Position numbers and translations under genes: made by a program
The notes under the pieces: generated by a model
The model's database searches: none
What the model saw: the letters and a program-made list of their open reading frames with translations, nothing else
Told to the model about the DNA's origin: nothing
Shown: piece after piece, positions 18,280 to 25,665 of the stretch
Layout: each line of letters starts with the position of its first letter
Numbering within the stretch: the first letter of the stretch is position 1
NCBI GenBank assembly: GCA_023391285.1
Contig: JAEWBF010000033.1
Coordinates: 1 to 64,000 of the forward strand
Direction: 5' to 3'
Origin: Verrucomicrobiota bacterium
GTDB lineage: Bacteria > Verrucomicrobiota > Verrucomicrobiia > Opitutales > Opitutaceae
DNA length: 64,000 nucleotides

Positions 18280-18897
18280 TCAGTCCTCGGAATCGATCTC
18301 CGGCGCTTTGATCGGCATGAGCAAGCGGTCGAGTTCCGCTTGGGTGGGATTGCGAATTGAAACCACGGTGAGGAGCGACTCGCCCGCGGGGAGCCGCACC
18401 TGATTCTGCTCGTCTGCAGCGAGGCCGAGAATCGCGGTGGCGAGTGGCGAGTTGTGCGGCAGGCATTCGATGCCGGAATCCGGATCGCTCGCCGTCTCGC
18501 CGTAGGTCGTGACCAGAAACGTGAAGCGGTGCTTCCGTTTCGTCGCCAGGTCTTCTTTCTCGATCCGCGTCACGTGCCCGAGTTGCAGCGTATCGGTCGG
18601 TTTCGTCAGCCACGTCGCGGGATCGACTTCGATGAAGGTGTTGCGCGCGACGAAACGGTCGAGCGCGGTCATCTTTCGATCGACGGCGCGAATGGCGTCT
18701 TTCGCGGCCTTGAAACCGAAATTTTCCCGCAGGTCGCCCTGGCTGTGCGCTTCGACTTTGTCGGCGACGAGCGCAACGCGCTTCACTTTCAGCGCTTCAA
18801 ACTCCTCCGCGAGGACGCGATTGTAGCCCGGCCGAACGTAGATCGTCGTGGGGGCGGGCGGCGGCGGGCGAAAGATGTGTTTTCGACGGAGCGGCAT
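18280..18897 (-). CDS. GreA/GreB-family transcript cleavage factor paralogue
   Basis: A 205-residue protein (GreA is about 158 aa). The N-terminal 20 residues are Pro/Arg-rich and extra. The coiled-coil then carries GDLRENFGFKAAKDAIRAVDRKM; Asp55 and Glu58 are the equivalents of the catalytic acidic pair at the GreA tip. The C-terminal FKBP-like part shows LPHNSPLATAILGLAADEQNQVRLPAGESLLTVVSI. It would enter the RNA polymerase secondary channel to rescue paused complexes. It is clearly divergent from housekeeping GreA, so it may be a regulatory paralogue. The 198 bases beyond its start hold nothing recognisable. Confidence 0.78.
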   Translation of the reverse strand: MPLRRKHIFRPPPPAPTTIYVRPGYNRVLAEEFEALKVKRVALVADKVEAHSQGDLRENFGFKAAKDAIRAVDRKMTALDRFVARNTFIEVDPATWLTKPTDTLQLGHVTRIEKEDLATKRKHRFTFLVTTYGETASDPDSGIECLPHNSPLATAILGLAADEQNQVRLPAGESLLTVVSIRNPTQAELDRLLMPIKAPEIDSED

Positions 18898-19095
18898 TGC
18901 GGCGCGGAATCAGCATGCCATCCGGGGAAAGGCAATCCGCGCGGGATACAAACGTGTGCGTCGTCGGGCAGGCCGATTCTGCTCGGCAAATGCGGCGCCA
19001 GTCCCGGATTCCAATGCGCGCATCGATTGATCAGAAATGGCGCGACGAGCTAAAAAAACTGAGAGCAATCGCTTCTTGAGTTCCGGCGCACGCTG

Positions 19096-20463
19096 CTAGG
19101 CCCATCGGAAAACGAGCGGAAACACGATGACGACCAACGCCGCCCAAATCCCATACACCGGCAGGAAGCCGGTCTGCCAGCGCTCGAGCGCGCGGAACGT
19201 TCCGCGTCCAAGCATGAAGCGCAGGTAGAGCACGGCGGATACCGCCAGATTCGTGAGCAGAACGATGTTTTCGCCGAGGGCGGCGACTCGGTTGGGACTG
19301 AGCCCAAACTCTCCGATTCGCGCCGCGATCGCCGCCAGCGCAACCGCATCCGCCAGCAGCGCACTCACCACCAGCACAATCTGCAAAACGTCGAAAGCGC
19401 TGGGTGGAGCTCGAGGGTCACGCGCCGAGATCGAGTAGAGCAGCAATCCCAACACGACCACGAGCAACAGGTCGAAACCGATGAGCAAGTCGCGGTCGAT
19501 CGCCACGACGCGGCCGGACCACACTAACGCCGCCAGAAAAGCGACCAGCATCGCAGCGAACAGCGGCGTAAAGATCCGCGTCAGCATCGGCGCGATGTTT
19601 CCCAAAGCGCTTTGTTTCGCCTCCACCAACCACGATGCCACCACCACCGCGCTCACCGCCCCGCAGGGCAGCAGCCACGATTCGAAGAACCGTTCGATAT
19701 CGATGCCAATCGTGTGAAACGTCAGCGCCATGAACCCACAGAGGACGGCACCACCGAGCGCAATCAGCACGTAATAGATAAACAGCTCACCGGAGAATCG
19801 GATGAAATCCATGCGGCCCGCAACATCGCGCCAGCGCTCGCCGGCGTAAGCGATGCCCGTCACCAGGAAGAGCACGATCGGCAGGTGCAACGCCGTGAGC
19901 GCTTCGAATCCGGAAGCGCGCCCGAATCCCGGAAGATTGGCCAAGAGCGCGCCAATGACGAATGCGCCGACCAGCCATGCCATCACGGTTACTGACAATC
20001 GCCGCTTCCAAACAAAATAGGCGCTTAAACACGGCAGCGCGAAGAGGCTGACGTTACGAAAATAGAAGCCTCCGGCTTGCTGCACGCTCATGCCGAAAAG
20101 CGCGGGCAGCTTGATTGCAAGCGCGGCGAAAACGGCGCAGCCCAACGCGATCGCGGCATCCTTGGATGCCCAGAGACCGTGTTCGCCAGATGGGATCGGT
20201 GCATCCGCCGGCTGCTTCCAAATCCGCCCGCCATGGTTCGCCGCAAACTCAGCCGCGATGACGTCGCGACTAGCCATTCGTTTCACCGCGACCCAGAACG
20301 CCTCGTCGCCCGCCAGCCCGGCGCGCGTAAGCTGCGCGATTTCGTCCCGCAGCTGAACCTCCAGCTTTCCATCGACCACGGGATCGCCGCGTCGGCGGCG
20401 CAGGAAACTGCGCCACGCTTCCACCTGATCTTCAATCCACCGCGAATGAAATGGTTCTGCCAT
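19096..20463 (-). CDS. Integral membrane protein with permease-prefix domain
   Basis: A 455-residue protein. Residues 1-65 form a soluble helical segment (HSRWIEDQVEAWRSFLRRRR ... AVKRMA) that matches the permease prefix domain 1 seen on ABC efflux permeases and DUF4153 proteins. It is followed by about ten hydrophobic helices and no ATPase or periplasmic domain. Such genes often sit next to a PadR-type regulator, which is not found here. The gene is divergent from the MHYT kinase, with about 200 bases between starts. The function is unknown. Confidence 0.75.
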   Translation of the reverse strand: MAEPFHSRWIEDQVEAWRSFLRRRRGDPVVDGKLEVQLRDEIAQLTRAGLAGDEAFWVAVKRMASRDVIAAEFAANHGGRIWKQPADAPIPSGEHGLWASKDAAIALGCAVFAALAIKLPALFGMSVQQAGGFYFRNVSLFALPCLSAYFVWKRRLSVTVMAWLVGAFVIGALLANLPGFGRASGFEALTALHLPIVLFLVTGIAYAGERWRDVAGRMDFIRFSGELFIYYVLIALGGAVLCGFMALTFHTIGIDIERFFESWLLPCGAVSAVVVASWLVEAKQSALGNIAPMLTRIFTPLFAAMLVAFLAALVWSGRVVAIDRDLLIGFDLLLVVVLGLLLYSISARDPRAPPSAFDVLQIVLVVSALLADAVALAAIAARIGEFGLSPNRVAALGENIVLLTNLAVSAVLYLRFMLGRGTFRALERWQTGFLPVYGIWAALVVIVFPLVFRWA

Positions 20464-20660
20464 GTCCAAGACTTAACGCAGTCGCGTGAAGTCACGGTGA
20501 AACGCGGAAGAAACCTCGGTGAAAAGTTCGGCTTCCAGCTGACGCGACGGCAAAGCCGATGCAGTGTGCTGACAAAATGGATATGTCCGCACAGGTGGAA
20601 AAGACCTGACTGCCGCCCGACCGCCTTCCTTGTTCGGGACATATCCGCGCTCTTTTCCCG

Positions 20661-22589
20661 GTGAACGAATCCATTGTTATTTGCGGCCCCGACGGCACCC
20701 TGACCAGCTCCTGGAATCTCGCGCTGGTGGCTTTGTCGTGCGTCGTCGCGGTCGGCGGCTCGTTCGCCGCGCTCGACTGTGCCGGTCGCATGCGATCCGC
20801 CGCCGAACCCAATCATCGGAGGCGCTATTTTCTCGCCGGCGCTGCGCTCATGGGAGTCGCCATTTGGACGATGCATTTCGTAGGCATGCTCGCGCTGCAC
20901 CTCGATGTGCCGGTGCGCTACGACCCGTTGTTGAGCGTCGTCTCGATGGCGGCTGCGGCTTTGGGCGCAGGCCTCGCCTTCTTGATTGTAAACCGGCACA
21001 CGGTCACCCGTTTCCACGTCGCCATCGGGGGTGTGGCGATGGGACTTGCGATCGCTTCGATGCACTACCTCGGCATGGCGTCGATGTGGCTCCCCGCCAC
21101 CATTCGCTACGATTCCGTTCTCTTCTCGGCTTCGATCGCGATCGCGATCGCGGCGTCCGCGGGCGCTCTGGTCTTGGCCCGCCATCATGTGCTGAACGGA
21201 GCCGGGCGTTATTGGGCGAAATCCCTGAGCGCCGTGGTCATGGGAACGGCCATTGCGGGCATGCACTACGTTGGCATGGCCGCCGCGGATTACATTCCCA
21301 GCGGAGCAGCCATGGCGGCTGAAGCGTCGACCGTGGGTCCGTGGCCTTTCCAGTCGGTTCTCATTTCAACGGGCTTGATCATCGCCGTCGCCCTGCTCGC
21401 GCTGGCCGGCAAAAACGCGGCGGAGCGGCAACTCGCGCTCGAATCTCTCGAGCAAAAGAGCGCGGAAGCCGAAGCGGCTTCGCGCGCGAAGGACGTCTTT
21501 CTCGCATCGTTGTCGCACGAATTGCGCACGCCGCTGAACCCCGCGCTGCTCATCGCCAGCGAAGGCGCGGCCAATCCGGAATTTCCGCCCGCCGCGAGGA
21601 GCGCGTTCACTGCGATTGCCCGCAGCATCGGAGTGGAGGCTCGCATCATCGACGACCTCCTCGATCTCACTCGCATTTCGCGGGGATTGCTGGAGCTCCA
21701 GGCTCGCGTCGTGAACGTCCATGTGATCGTCGAAGAGGCGATTGCGGTGGTTCGTCCGGCATTGAACGCACGGAACATCGTCGTCGAACTGGATCTGTCG
21801 GCGCGCGCTTCACACACCCGCGGCGATCCCGAACGGCTGCTCCAGGTATTCTGGAATCTGCTGCAGAATGCCGCGAAGTTCAGCAGCGACGGCGGTCGCG
21901 TGAAGGTGAGCTCGCAGAACGACGGGGAGTTCGTGGAGGTGCGGATTGTTGACCACGGTTTTGGCATGACAGCCACCGAACTCGGGCGCTGTTTCGAAGC
22001 CTTCAGTCAAGGCGAGCACAAGCGCGGCGGTCTGGGCCTGGGCTTGTCGATCAGCCGACAAATCGTGGAGCTCCATGGCGGCACCTTGGTCGCAAGCAGT
22101 CCGGGTCGCGGACACGGAGCGACCTTTACCACCAAACTCAAAACGGTCGCCGCGCCGGCGGAAAACACCTCCGCACCGCAAAACCCACCGGGAATCTCTG
22201 CACCACAGAAATGGTCCGTCCTGGTCGTCGAAGACCACGAACCGAGTCGCACCGCACTGGCCTCGCTGCTCGAACGGCGAGGACATAAGGTCGCCGCCGC
22301 TGCCACCGTGCAGGAGGCCCTCGCGCTCGGCGACTCGCGGCGATTCGAGCTTCTGCTCTCCGACATCAGCCTCCCGGACGGTGACGGATATGAACTGATG
22401 AAAACGATGCGAGCCCGCGCACCAATCGTAGGTATCGCCATCACCGGCTACGGGTCGCAGGAGGACGTCGCGCGCGCCCGTGCAGCGGGATTTTCGAGCC
22501 ACGTTACGAAACCCGTGACGATCACCAGCCTCGACGGAGCCCTTGCACACGTGGCCGATTTGATCAGGAACCGAAAACCGCTCGCGTGA
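20661..22589 (+). CDS. MHYT-domain hybrid sensor histidine kinase
   Basis: A 642-residue inner-membrane hybrid kinase with a GTG start. The seven-helix MHYT sensor has three conserved cores: MHFVGM at 71-76, MHYLGM at 134-139 and MHYVGM at 201-206, which are thought to bind metal and sense a gas or redox signal. The transmitter contains His286 (SHELRTPLN), an N-box NLLQNAAKFS near 399 and a G-box GLGLGLSIS near 457. The C-terminal receiver has Glu-Asp at 524-525, phosphoacceptor Asp568 and Lys617. The ECF sigma factor gene starts 21 bases downstream on the same strand, so a common transcript is likely. No separate output domain is present, so a phosphotransfer partner is expected elsewhere. 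Confidence 0.9.
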   Translation: MNESIVICGPDGTLTSSWNLALVALSCVVAVGGSFAALDCAGRMRSAAEPNHRRRYFLAGAALMGVAIWTMHFVGMLALHLDVPVRYDPLLSVVSMAAAALGAGLAFLIVNRHTVTRFHVAIGGVAMGLAIASMHYLGMASMWLPATIRYDSVLFSASIAIAIAASAGALVLARHHVLNGAGRYWAKSLSAVVMGTAIAGMHYVGMAAADYIPSGAAMAAEASTVGPWPFQSVLISTGLIIAVALLALAGKNAAERQLALESLEQKSAEAEAASRAKDVFLASLSHELRTPLNPALLIASEGAANPEFPPAARSAFTAIARSIGVEARIIDDLLDLTRISRGLLELQARVVNVHVIVEEAIAVVRPALNARNIVVELDLSARASHTRGDPERLLQVFWNLLQNAAKFSSDGGRVKVSSQNDGEFVEVRIVDHGFGMTATELGRCFEAFSQGEHKRGGLGLGLSISRQIVELHGGTLVASSPGRGHGATFTTKLKTVAAPAENTSAPQNPPGISAPQKWSVLVVEDHEPSRTALASLLERRGHKVAAAATVQEALALGDSRRFELLLSDISLPDGDGYELMKTMRARAPIVGIAITGYGSQEDVARARAAGFSSHVTKPVTITSLDGALAHVADLIRNRKPLA

Positions 22590-22610
22590 CCGGGTGGCCC
22601 TGACTCTCGC

Positions 22611-23858
22611 ATGTCCGAATCCGAAATTGATTTCCGCGCCCAGCTCGAAGCGATCTACCGCGCGGAGCGTGGACGCGTTCTCGCAACCCTGATCCGGCTG
22701 TTGGGAGATTTCGACCGCGCGGAAGACGCGATGCAGGACGCCTTCAACGCCGCGCTGAAACGCTGGCCGGTAGAAGGCCTTCCCCAAAACCCGCGCGCAT
22801 GGCTGATCTCTGCCGGACGTTTCAAAGCGATCGATACGATGCGGCGGCGAGTGCGGTTCGATGCGGTGCAGGAAGACATCGCGCAAAGCGTGCATGGCCA
22901 CGAGGCGCCTCCGGCCGTTGACGCGAATGACGAACTTCCGGACGACCGGCTCAAACTCGTCTTCACGTGTTGCCATCCCGCGCTCGCTCCGGACGCCAGC
23001 GCGGCACTGACGTTGCGCGAGGTGTGCGGTCTGACGACCGAGGAAATCGCGCGCGCATTTCTCACGTCGGCGCCGACGATCGCGCAGCGTATCGTGCGGG
23101 CGAAAGCGAAGATCCGCGACGAGCGGATTCCCTATCAAGTGCCCTCGGGCACGGAATTGCCGGTGCGGATGAATGCGGTGCTCGCGGTGATTTATCTCCT
23201 CTTCAACGAAGGCTACGCCGCCTCATCGGGCGCATCGCTCACGCGCGCGGAGCTTTCGGACGAAGCGATTCGGTTGGGCCGCATCATCGTTGAACTACAA
23301 CCCGAGCCGGAAGCGCTCGGCTTGCTCGGGCTGATGCTGCTGCATGAATCGCGTCGCGCCACGCGGGTGGACGCCGCTGGCGAGTTGGTGTTGCTCGAGC
23401 AACAAGATCGATCGCGTTGGAATCAGACGCTGATTCGCGAAGGGATCACTCTGGCGGAACGCGCGCTCGCGACGCGTCGATTCGGGCCTTTCACACTGCA
23501 GGCCGCGATCGCCGCCGTGCATGCCGAAGCGCGCACGGCAGATGCGACGGACTGGAAGCAAATCTGCGCGTTGTATGCCGCACTGCTCTCGATGCAGCCG
23601 TCCCCCGTCATCGAGCTCAATCGTGCCGCTGCGGTGGCGATGCACGAAGGTCCGTCCGCCGGATTGGCCCTTATCGATGCACTCCTCGCCCGCGGAGAGT
23701 TGCGCCGCTACCATCTGGCGCATGCGGCACGCGCCGACCTTTGTCGCCGGCTCGGACGCTCCGAAGATGCGCGCGCAGCGTATGAAGAAGCGCTGACGTT
23801 AACGAGTTCCGAACCGGAGCGCCGCTATCTGGAGAAGCGGCTGCGCGAGCTCGGATGA
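22611..23858 (+). CDS. ECF42-type sigma factor (RNA polymerase sigma with C-terminal extension)
   Basis: A 415-residue sigma factor with sigma-70 region 2 (LEAIYRAERGRVLATLIRLLGDFDRAEDAMQDAFNAALKRW) and region 4 (LREVCGLTTEEIARAFLTSAPTIAQRIVRAKAKI), followed by a long helical, TPR-like C-terminal domain of about 230 residues (DUF6596). This layout defines ECF42 proteins. They occur beside a YCII-related DGPF protein, as here (24008). The usual order is DGPF gene first; here the sigma gene is first. It follows the MHYT kinase by 21 bases. The C-domain is expected to control sigma activity. Confidence 0.9.
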   Translation: MSESEIDFRAQLEAIYRAERGRVLATLIRLLGDFDRAEDAMQDAFNAALKRWPVEGLPQNPRAWLISAGRFKAIDTMRRRVRFDAVQEDIAQSVHGHEAPPAVDANDELPDDRLKLVFTCCHPALAPDASAALTLREVCGLTTEEIARAFLTSAPTIAQRIVRAKAKIRDERIPYQVPSGTELPVRMNAVLAVIYLLFNEGYAASSGASLTRAELSDEAIRLGRIIVELQPEPEALGLLGLMLLHESRRATRVDAAGELVLLEQQDRSRWNQTLIREGITLAERALATRRFGPFTLQAAIAAVHAEARTADATDWKQICALYAALLSMQPSPVIELNRAAAVAMHEGPSAGLALIDALLARGELRRYHLAHAARADLCRRLGRSEDARAAYEEALTLTSSEPERRYLEKRLRELG

Positions 23859-23912
23859 TTTCCCCCCCGTGCTGTCGAAATCTGCGTCGGCCGTTCGATC
23901 AGTTAGGAAACA

Positions 23913-24000
23913 ATGAACCACAAAGGCACGAAGACACAGAGGTCGGCAATGTCACCAAATGTCTTCTCTGCGTCCCCGCGCCTCTGTGGTGAACAAAAGC
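23913..24000. repeat. Imperfect inverted repeat (ACCACAAAGGCACGAAG type)
   Basis: The left arm, near 23915-23942 (AACCACAAAGGCACGAAGAC), is an approximate reverse complement of the right arm, near 23961-23996 (GCGCCTCTGTGGTGAAC). Mismatches mainly exchange A and G. This family of arms (ACCACAAAGG...ACAGAG) is seen between genes in many unrelated bacteria. It sits between the ECF42 sigma and DGPF genes on the same strand and could form a long RNA hairpin reducing read-through. Confidence 0.55.
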
Positions 24001-24007
24001 ATCCATC

Positions 24008-24406
24008 ATGAAATACATCTGCCTCGGATACATTGATCCCAACGCCTTCGCTGCCATGTCGGAAGCCGAGCAACACGCCATGATCGACGCCTGTTGCGCC
24101 TACGATGACGAACTCCGCGCCAACGGGCATTTCATCGGCGGCGAAGGACTGCAGCCACCGAACACCGCGATAACGCTGCGCTACGCAAACGGGAAGGTCG
24201 TCGTCACGGACGGACCGTTCGCGGAAACGAAAGAGCAGCTCGGCGGGATCATGATCCTCGAAGCCCGCGATTTGAATCACGCGGTCGATCTGATTTCGAA
24301 ACATCCCGGTGCCCAATACGGCCCATGGGAAATTCGTCCGGCCGCGGATCTCGGCCAGATGGTGCGCGAAAGCGCGGCGCGGCGCGCGGCGAAGGGCGGG
24401 CGTTAA
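24008..24406 (+). CDS. YCII-related protein with DGPF motif
   Basis: A 132-residue protein of the YciI/DGPF family. It has the conserved opening MKYICLGYIDPN and the hallmark VTDGPFAETKEQLGG near residues 66-80, then ARDLNHAVDLISKHP. This protein regularly accompanies ECF42 sigma factors and is suspected to be part of the signalling pair, possibly binding a small ligand. The gene is separated from its sigma partner by an inverted repeat. Its stop codon shares a TTAA with the stop of the convergent threonine dehydratase. Confidence 0.88.
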   Translation: MKYICLGYIDPNAFAAMSEAEQHAMIDACCAYDDELRANGHFIGGEGLQPPNTAITLRYANGKVVVTDGPFAETKEQLGGIMILEARDLNHAVDLISKHPGAQYGPWEIRPAADLGQMVRESAARRAAKGGR

Positions 24407-25404
24407 GCGGCGCGAGGCAAGTTGAACGCGGGAGCGGTTGCGGTTGGGTCCGTGAGTTTCTGATGCAGCCCAGCGTCGATATTCCGTCCGGTGATGGGCA
24501 GCGCGACTCGCGTCGCCCCGCGCACCTTGCCGCTCAACCACGCCGCCACCGCGGTTGCTCCCGCGCCTTCCGCCACGATTCCGCGTTCGCGCGCGAGATG
24601 GCGGATGGCGGTGGCGATTTCGTCTTCGGTCACCGTCACCACATCGTCGATACGCGTAGCGGCGAGCGCGAACGCGTTTTCGCCCACCCGCGCCACCGCG
24701 AGTCCATCCGCTACGGTCGGCAACGTTTCCGCCCTGCCGGGCGCTCCGCGCAAGCACGCGGCAAGGAACCCCGCGGCGTTTTGCGGTTCGACCGCGACCA
24801 CACGCACGCTGGGACGAAGCGCTTTCACCACGGTCGCAACACCCGCCAGCAAACCGCCGCCGCCCACGGGCACCACCACCGTATCCAAATCCGGCACTTG
24901 CTCGAGCAACTCCAAGGCCAGCGTCCCCTGCCCCGCGATCACGCGCAGATCGTCGAACGGATGCACATACGTCGCACCGTGTTCTCGGGCGAAGGCGCGC
25001 GCGAATTGTTCGGCTCGATCGAAATTCTCTCCGTGCAACACGACGTCCGCGCCCAGATCGCGGCACCGCGCGACTTTCACGGACGATGCGTTCACCGGCA
25101 TCACCACCGTGACTTTCACGCCAAGAGCAGCGCCGTGAAACGCGAGCCCCGCAGCATGGTTGCCAGCGGATGCCGCGACGACGCCGCGCGCGCGCCGGGC
25201 GGGCGTCAGGCTGAGCAACGCGTGACGCGCCCCGCGCTCTTTGAAGGAGCCGGTGCGCTGCAGATCCTCGCGCTTCAGCCAGACGCGCGCACCGACGGCC
25301 TGCGAAAGCGAAGGCGATTCCTGCACGGGCGTGCGGCACACTCCGCCTGCCAGCCGGGATTGGGCGGCAAGGACGTCGTTGAGGTTCAGGGAAGGCGTTT
25401 TCAT
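24403..25404 (-). CDS. ilvA: Threonine dehydratase, short biosynthetic-type (IlvA-like)
   Basis: A PLP-dependent enzyme of 333 aa that converts threonine to 2-oxobutanoate, the first step of isoleucine synthesis. Lys55 in TGSFKERGA binds PLP; ASAGNHAAGLA contacts the substrate carboxylate; VGGGGLLAG holds the phosphate. The C-terminal ACT-like allosteric domain of classical IlvA (about 510 aa) is absent, so feedback control must be by expression or another route. An Ile-rich leader peptide with terminator lies directly upstream, which supports the biosynthetic rather than catabolic TdcB or serine racemase role. The ATG follows the terminator U-run by 7 bases and has no Shine-Dalgarno. Confidence 0.88.
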   Translation of the reverse strand: MKTPSLNLNDVLAAQSRLAGGVCRTPVQESPSLSQAVGARVWLKREDLQRTGSFKERGARHALLSLTPARRARGVVAASAGNHAAGLAFHGAALGVKVTVVMPVNASSVKVARCRDLGADVVLHGENFDRAEQFARAFAREHGATYVHPFDDLRVIAGQGTLALELLEQVPDLDTVVVPVGGGGLLAGVATVVKALRPSVRVVAVEPQNAAGFLAACLRGAPGRAETLPTVADGLAVARVGENAFALAATRIDDVVTVTEDEIATAIRHLARERGIVAEGAGATAVAAWLSGKVRGATRVALPITGRNIDAGLHQKLTDPTATAPAFNLPRAA

Positions 25405-25410
25405 CGGAAA

Positions 25411-25443
25411 ATAAAAAAGCCCTGAGCGGAGAGCTCAGGGCTT
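25411..25443 (-). terminator. Intrinsic terminator in the ilvA leader (attenuator arms 3:4)
   Basis: On the minus strand an 11-bp stem (AAGCCCTGAGC and GCTCAGGGCTT, 5-base loop) is followed by TTTTTTATTTT. It is just upstream of the ilvA start, so it would end transcription before the gene unless an alternative fold prevents it. The 5' arm GCCCTGAG is exactly complementary to CTCAGGGC inside the leader peptide gene. Confidence 0.85.
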
Positions 25444-25471
25444 CGGGAGAGAGTGGTTGATCGATTCGAAA

Positions 25472-25546
25472 TTACACAGCCACACGCCGCCGCCCTGAGA
25501 AGGGGCGCATAATGATCGCGGCGATGATGATCGAGCGGTGGCTCAT
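25472..25546 (-). CDS. Ile-rich leader peptide of ilvA attenuator
   Basis: A 24-codon open frame with ATG at 25546 and TAA at 25472. It begins MSHRSIIIAAIIMRPF, continues SGRRR and ends VAV. Five of codons 6-12 are Ile (ATC ATC ATC GCC GCG ATC ATT), and the C-terminus has two Val codons. Codons 16-19 overlap the antiterminator arm CTCAGGGC (25492-25499), which can pair with arm 3 of the downstream terminator. Stalling at the Ile codons would leave this arm free and prevent termination; a ribosome reaching the stop would cover it. This is the classical logic of ilv leaders. No clear Shine-Dalgarno is visible. Confidence 0.8.
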   Translation of the reverse strand: MSHRSIIIAAIIMRPFSGRRRVAV

Positions 25547-25621
25547 GTGAGGCTGCCAAGAGAATCGGCCGCGGCGGTTTTGTCGAGTCTCGAGTTTCCG
25601 GATACGTGCGAACAACCTCCG

Positions 25622-25647
25622 TAGGTTGCGCGCTCGCGCGCAACCTA
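25622..25647 (-). repeat. Strong hairpin downstream of the MFS gene
   Basis: A perfect 11-bp stem (TAGGTTGCGCG / CGCGCAACCTA, loop CTCG) lies 18 bases downstream of the MFS stop and about 75 bases upstream of the Ile leader. It has no T-run on either strand, so it may be a pause or processing element or a weak terminator that isolates the attenuator region from the MFS transcript. Confidence 0.5.
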
Positions 25648-25665
25648 GCACGACCAACGCACCAC

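Noticed and set aside
25401..25643. 80-residue frame over the ilvA attenuator
   Set aside because: It runs through the terminator in another frame and has no protein-like features; the 24-codon Ile leader explains the region better.
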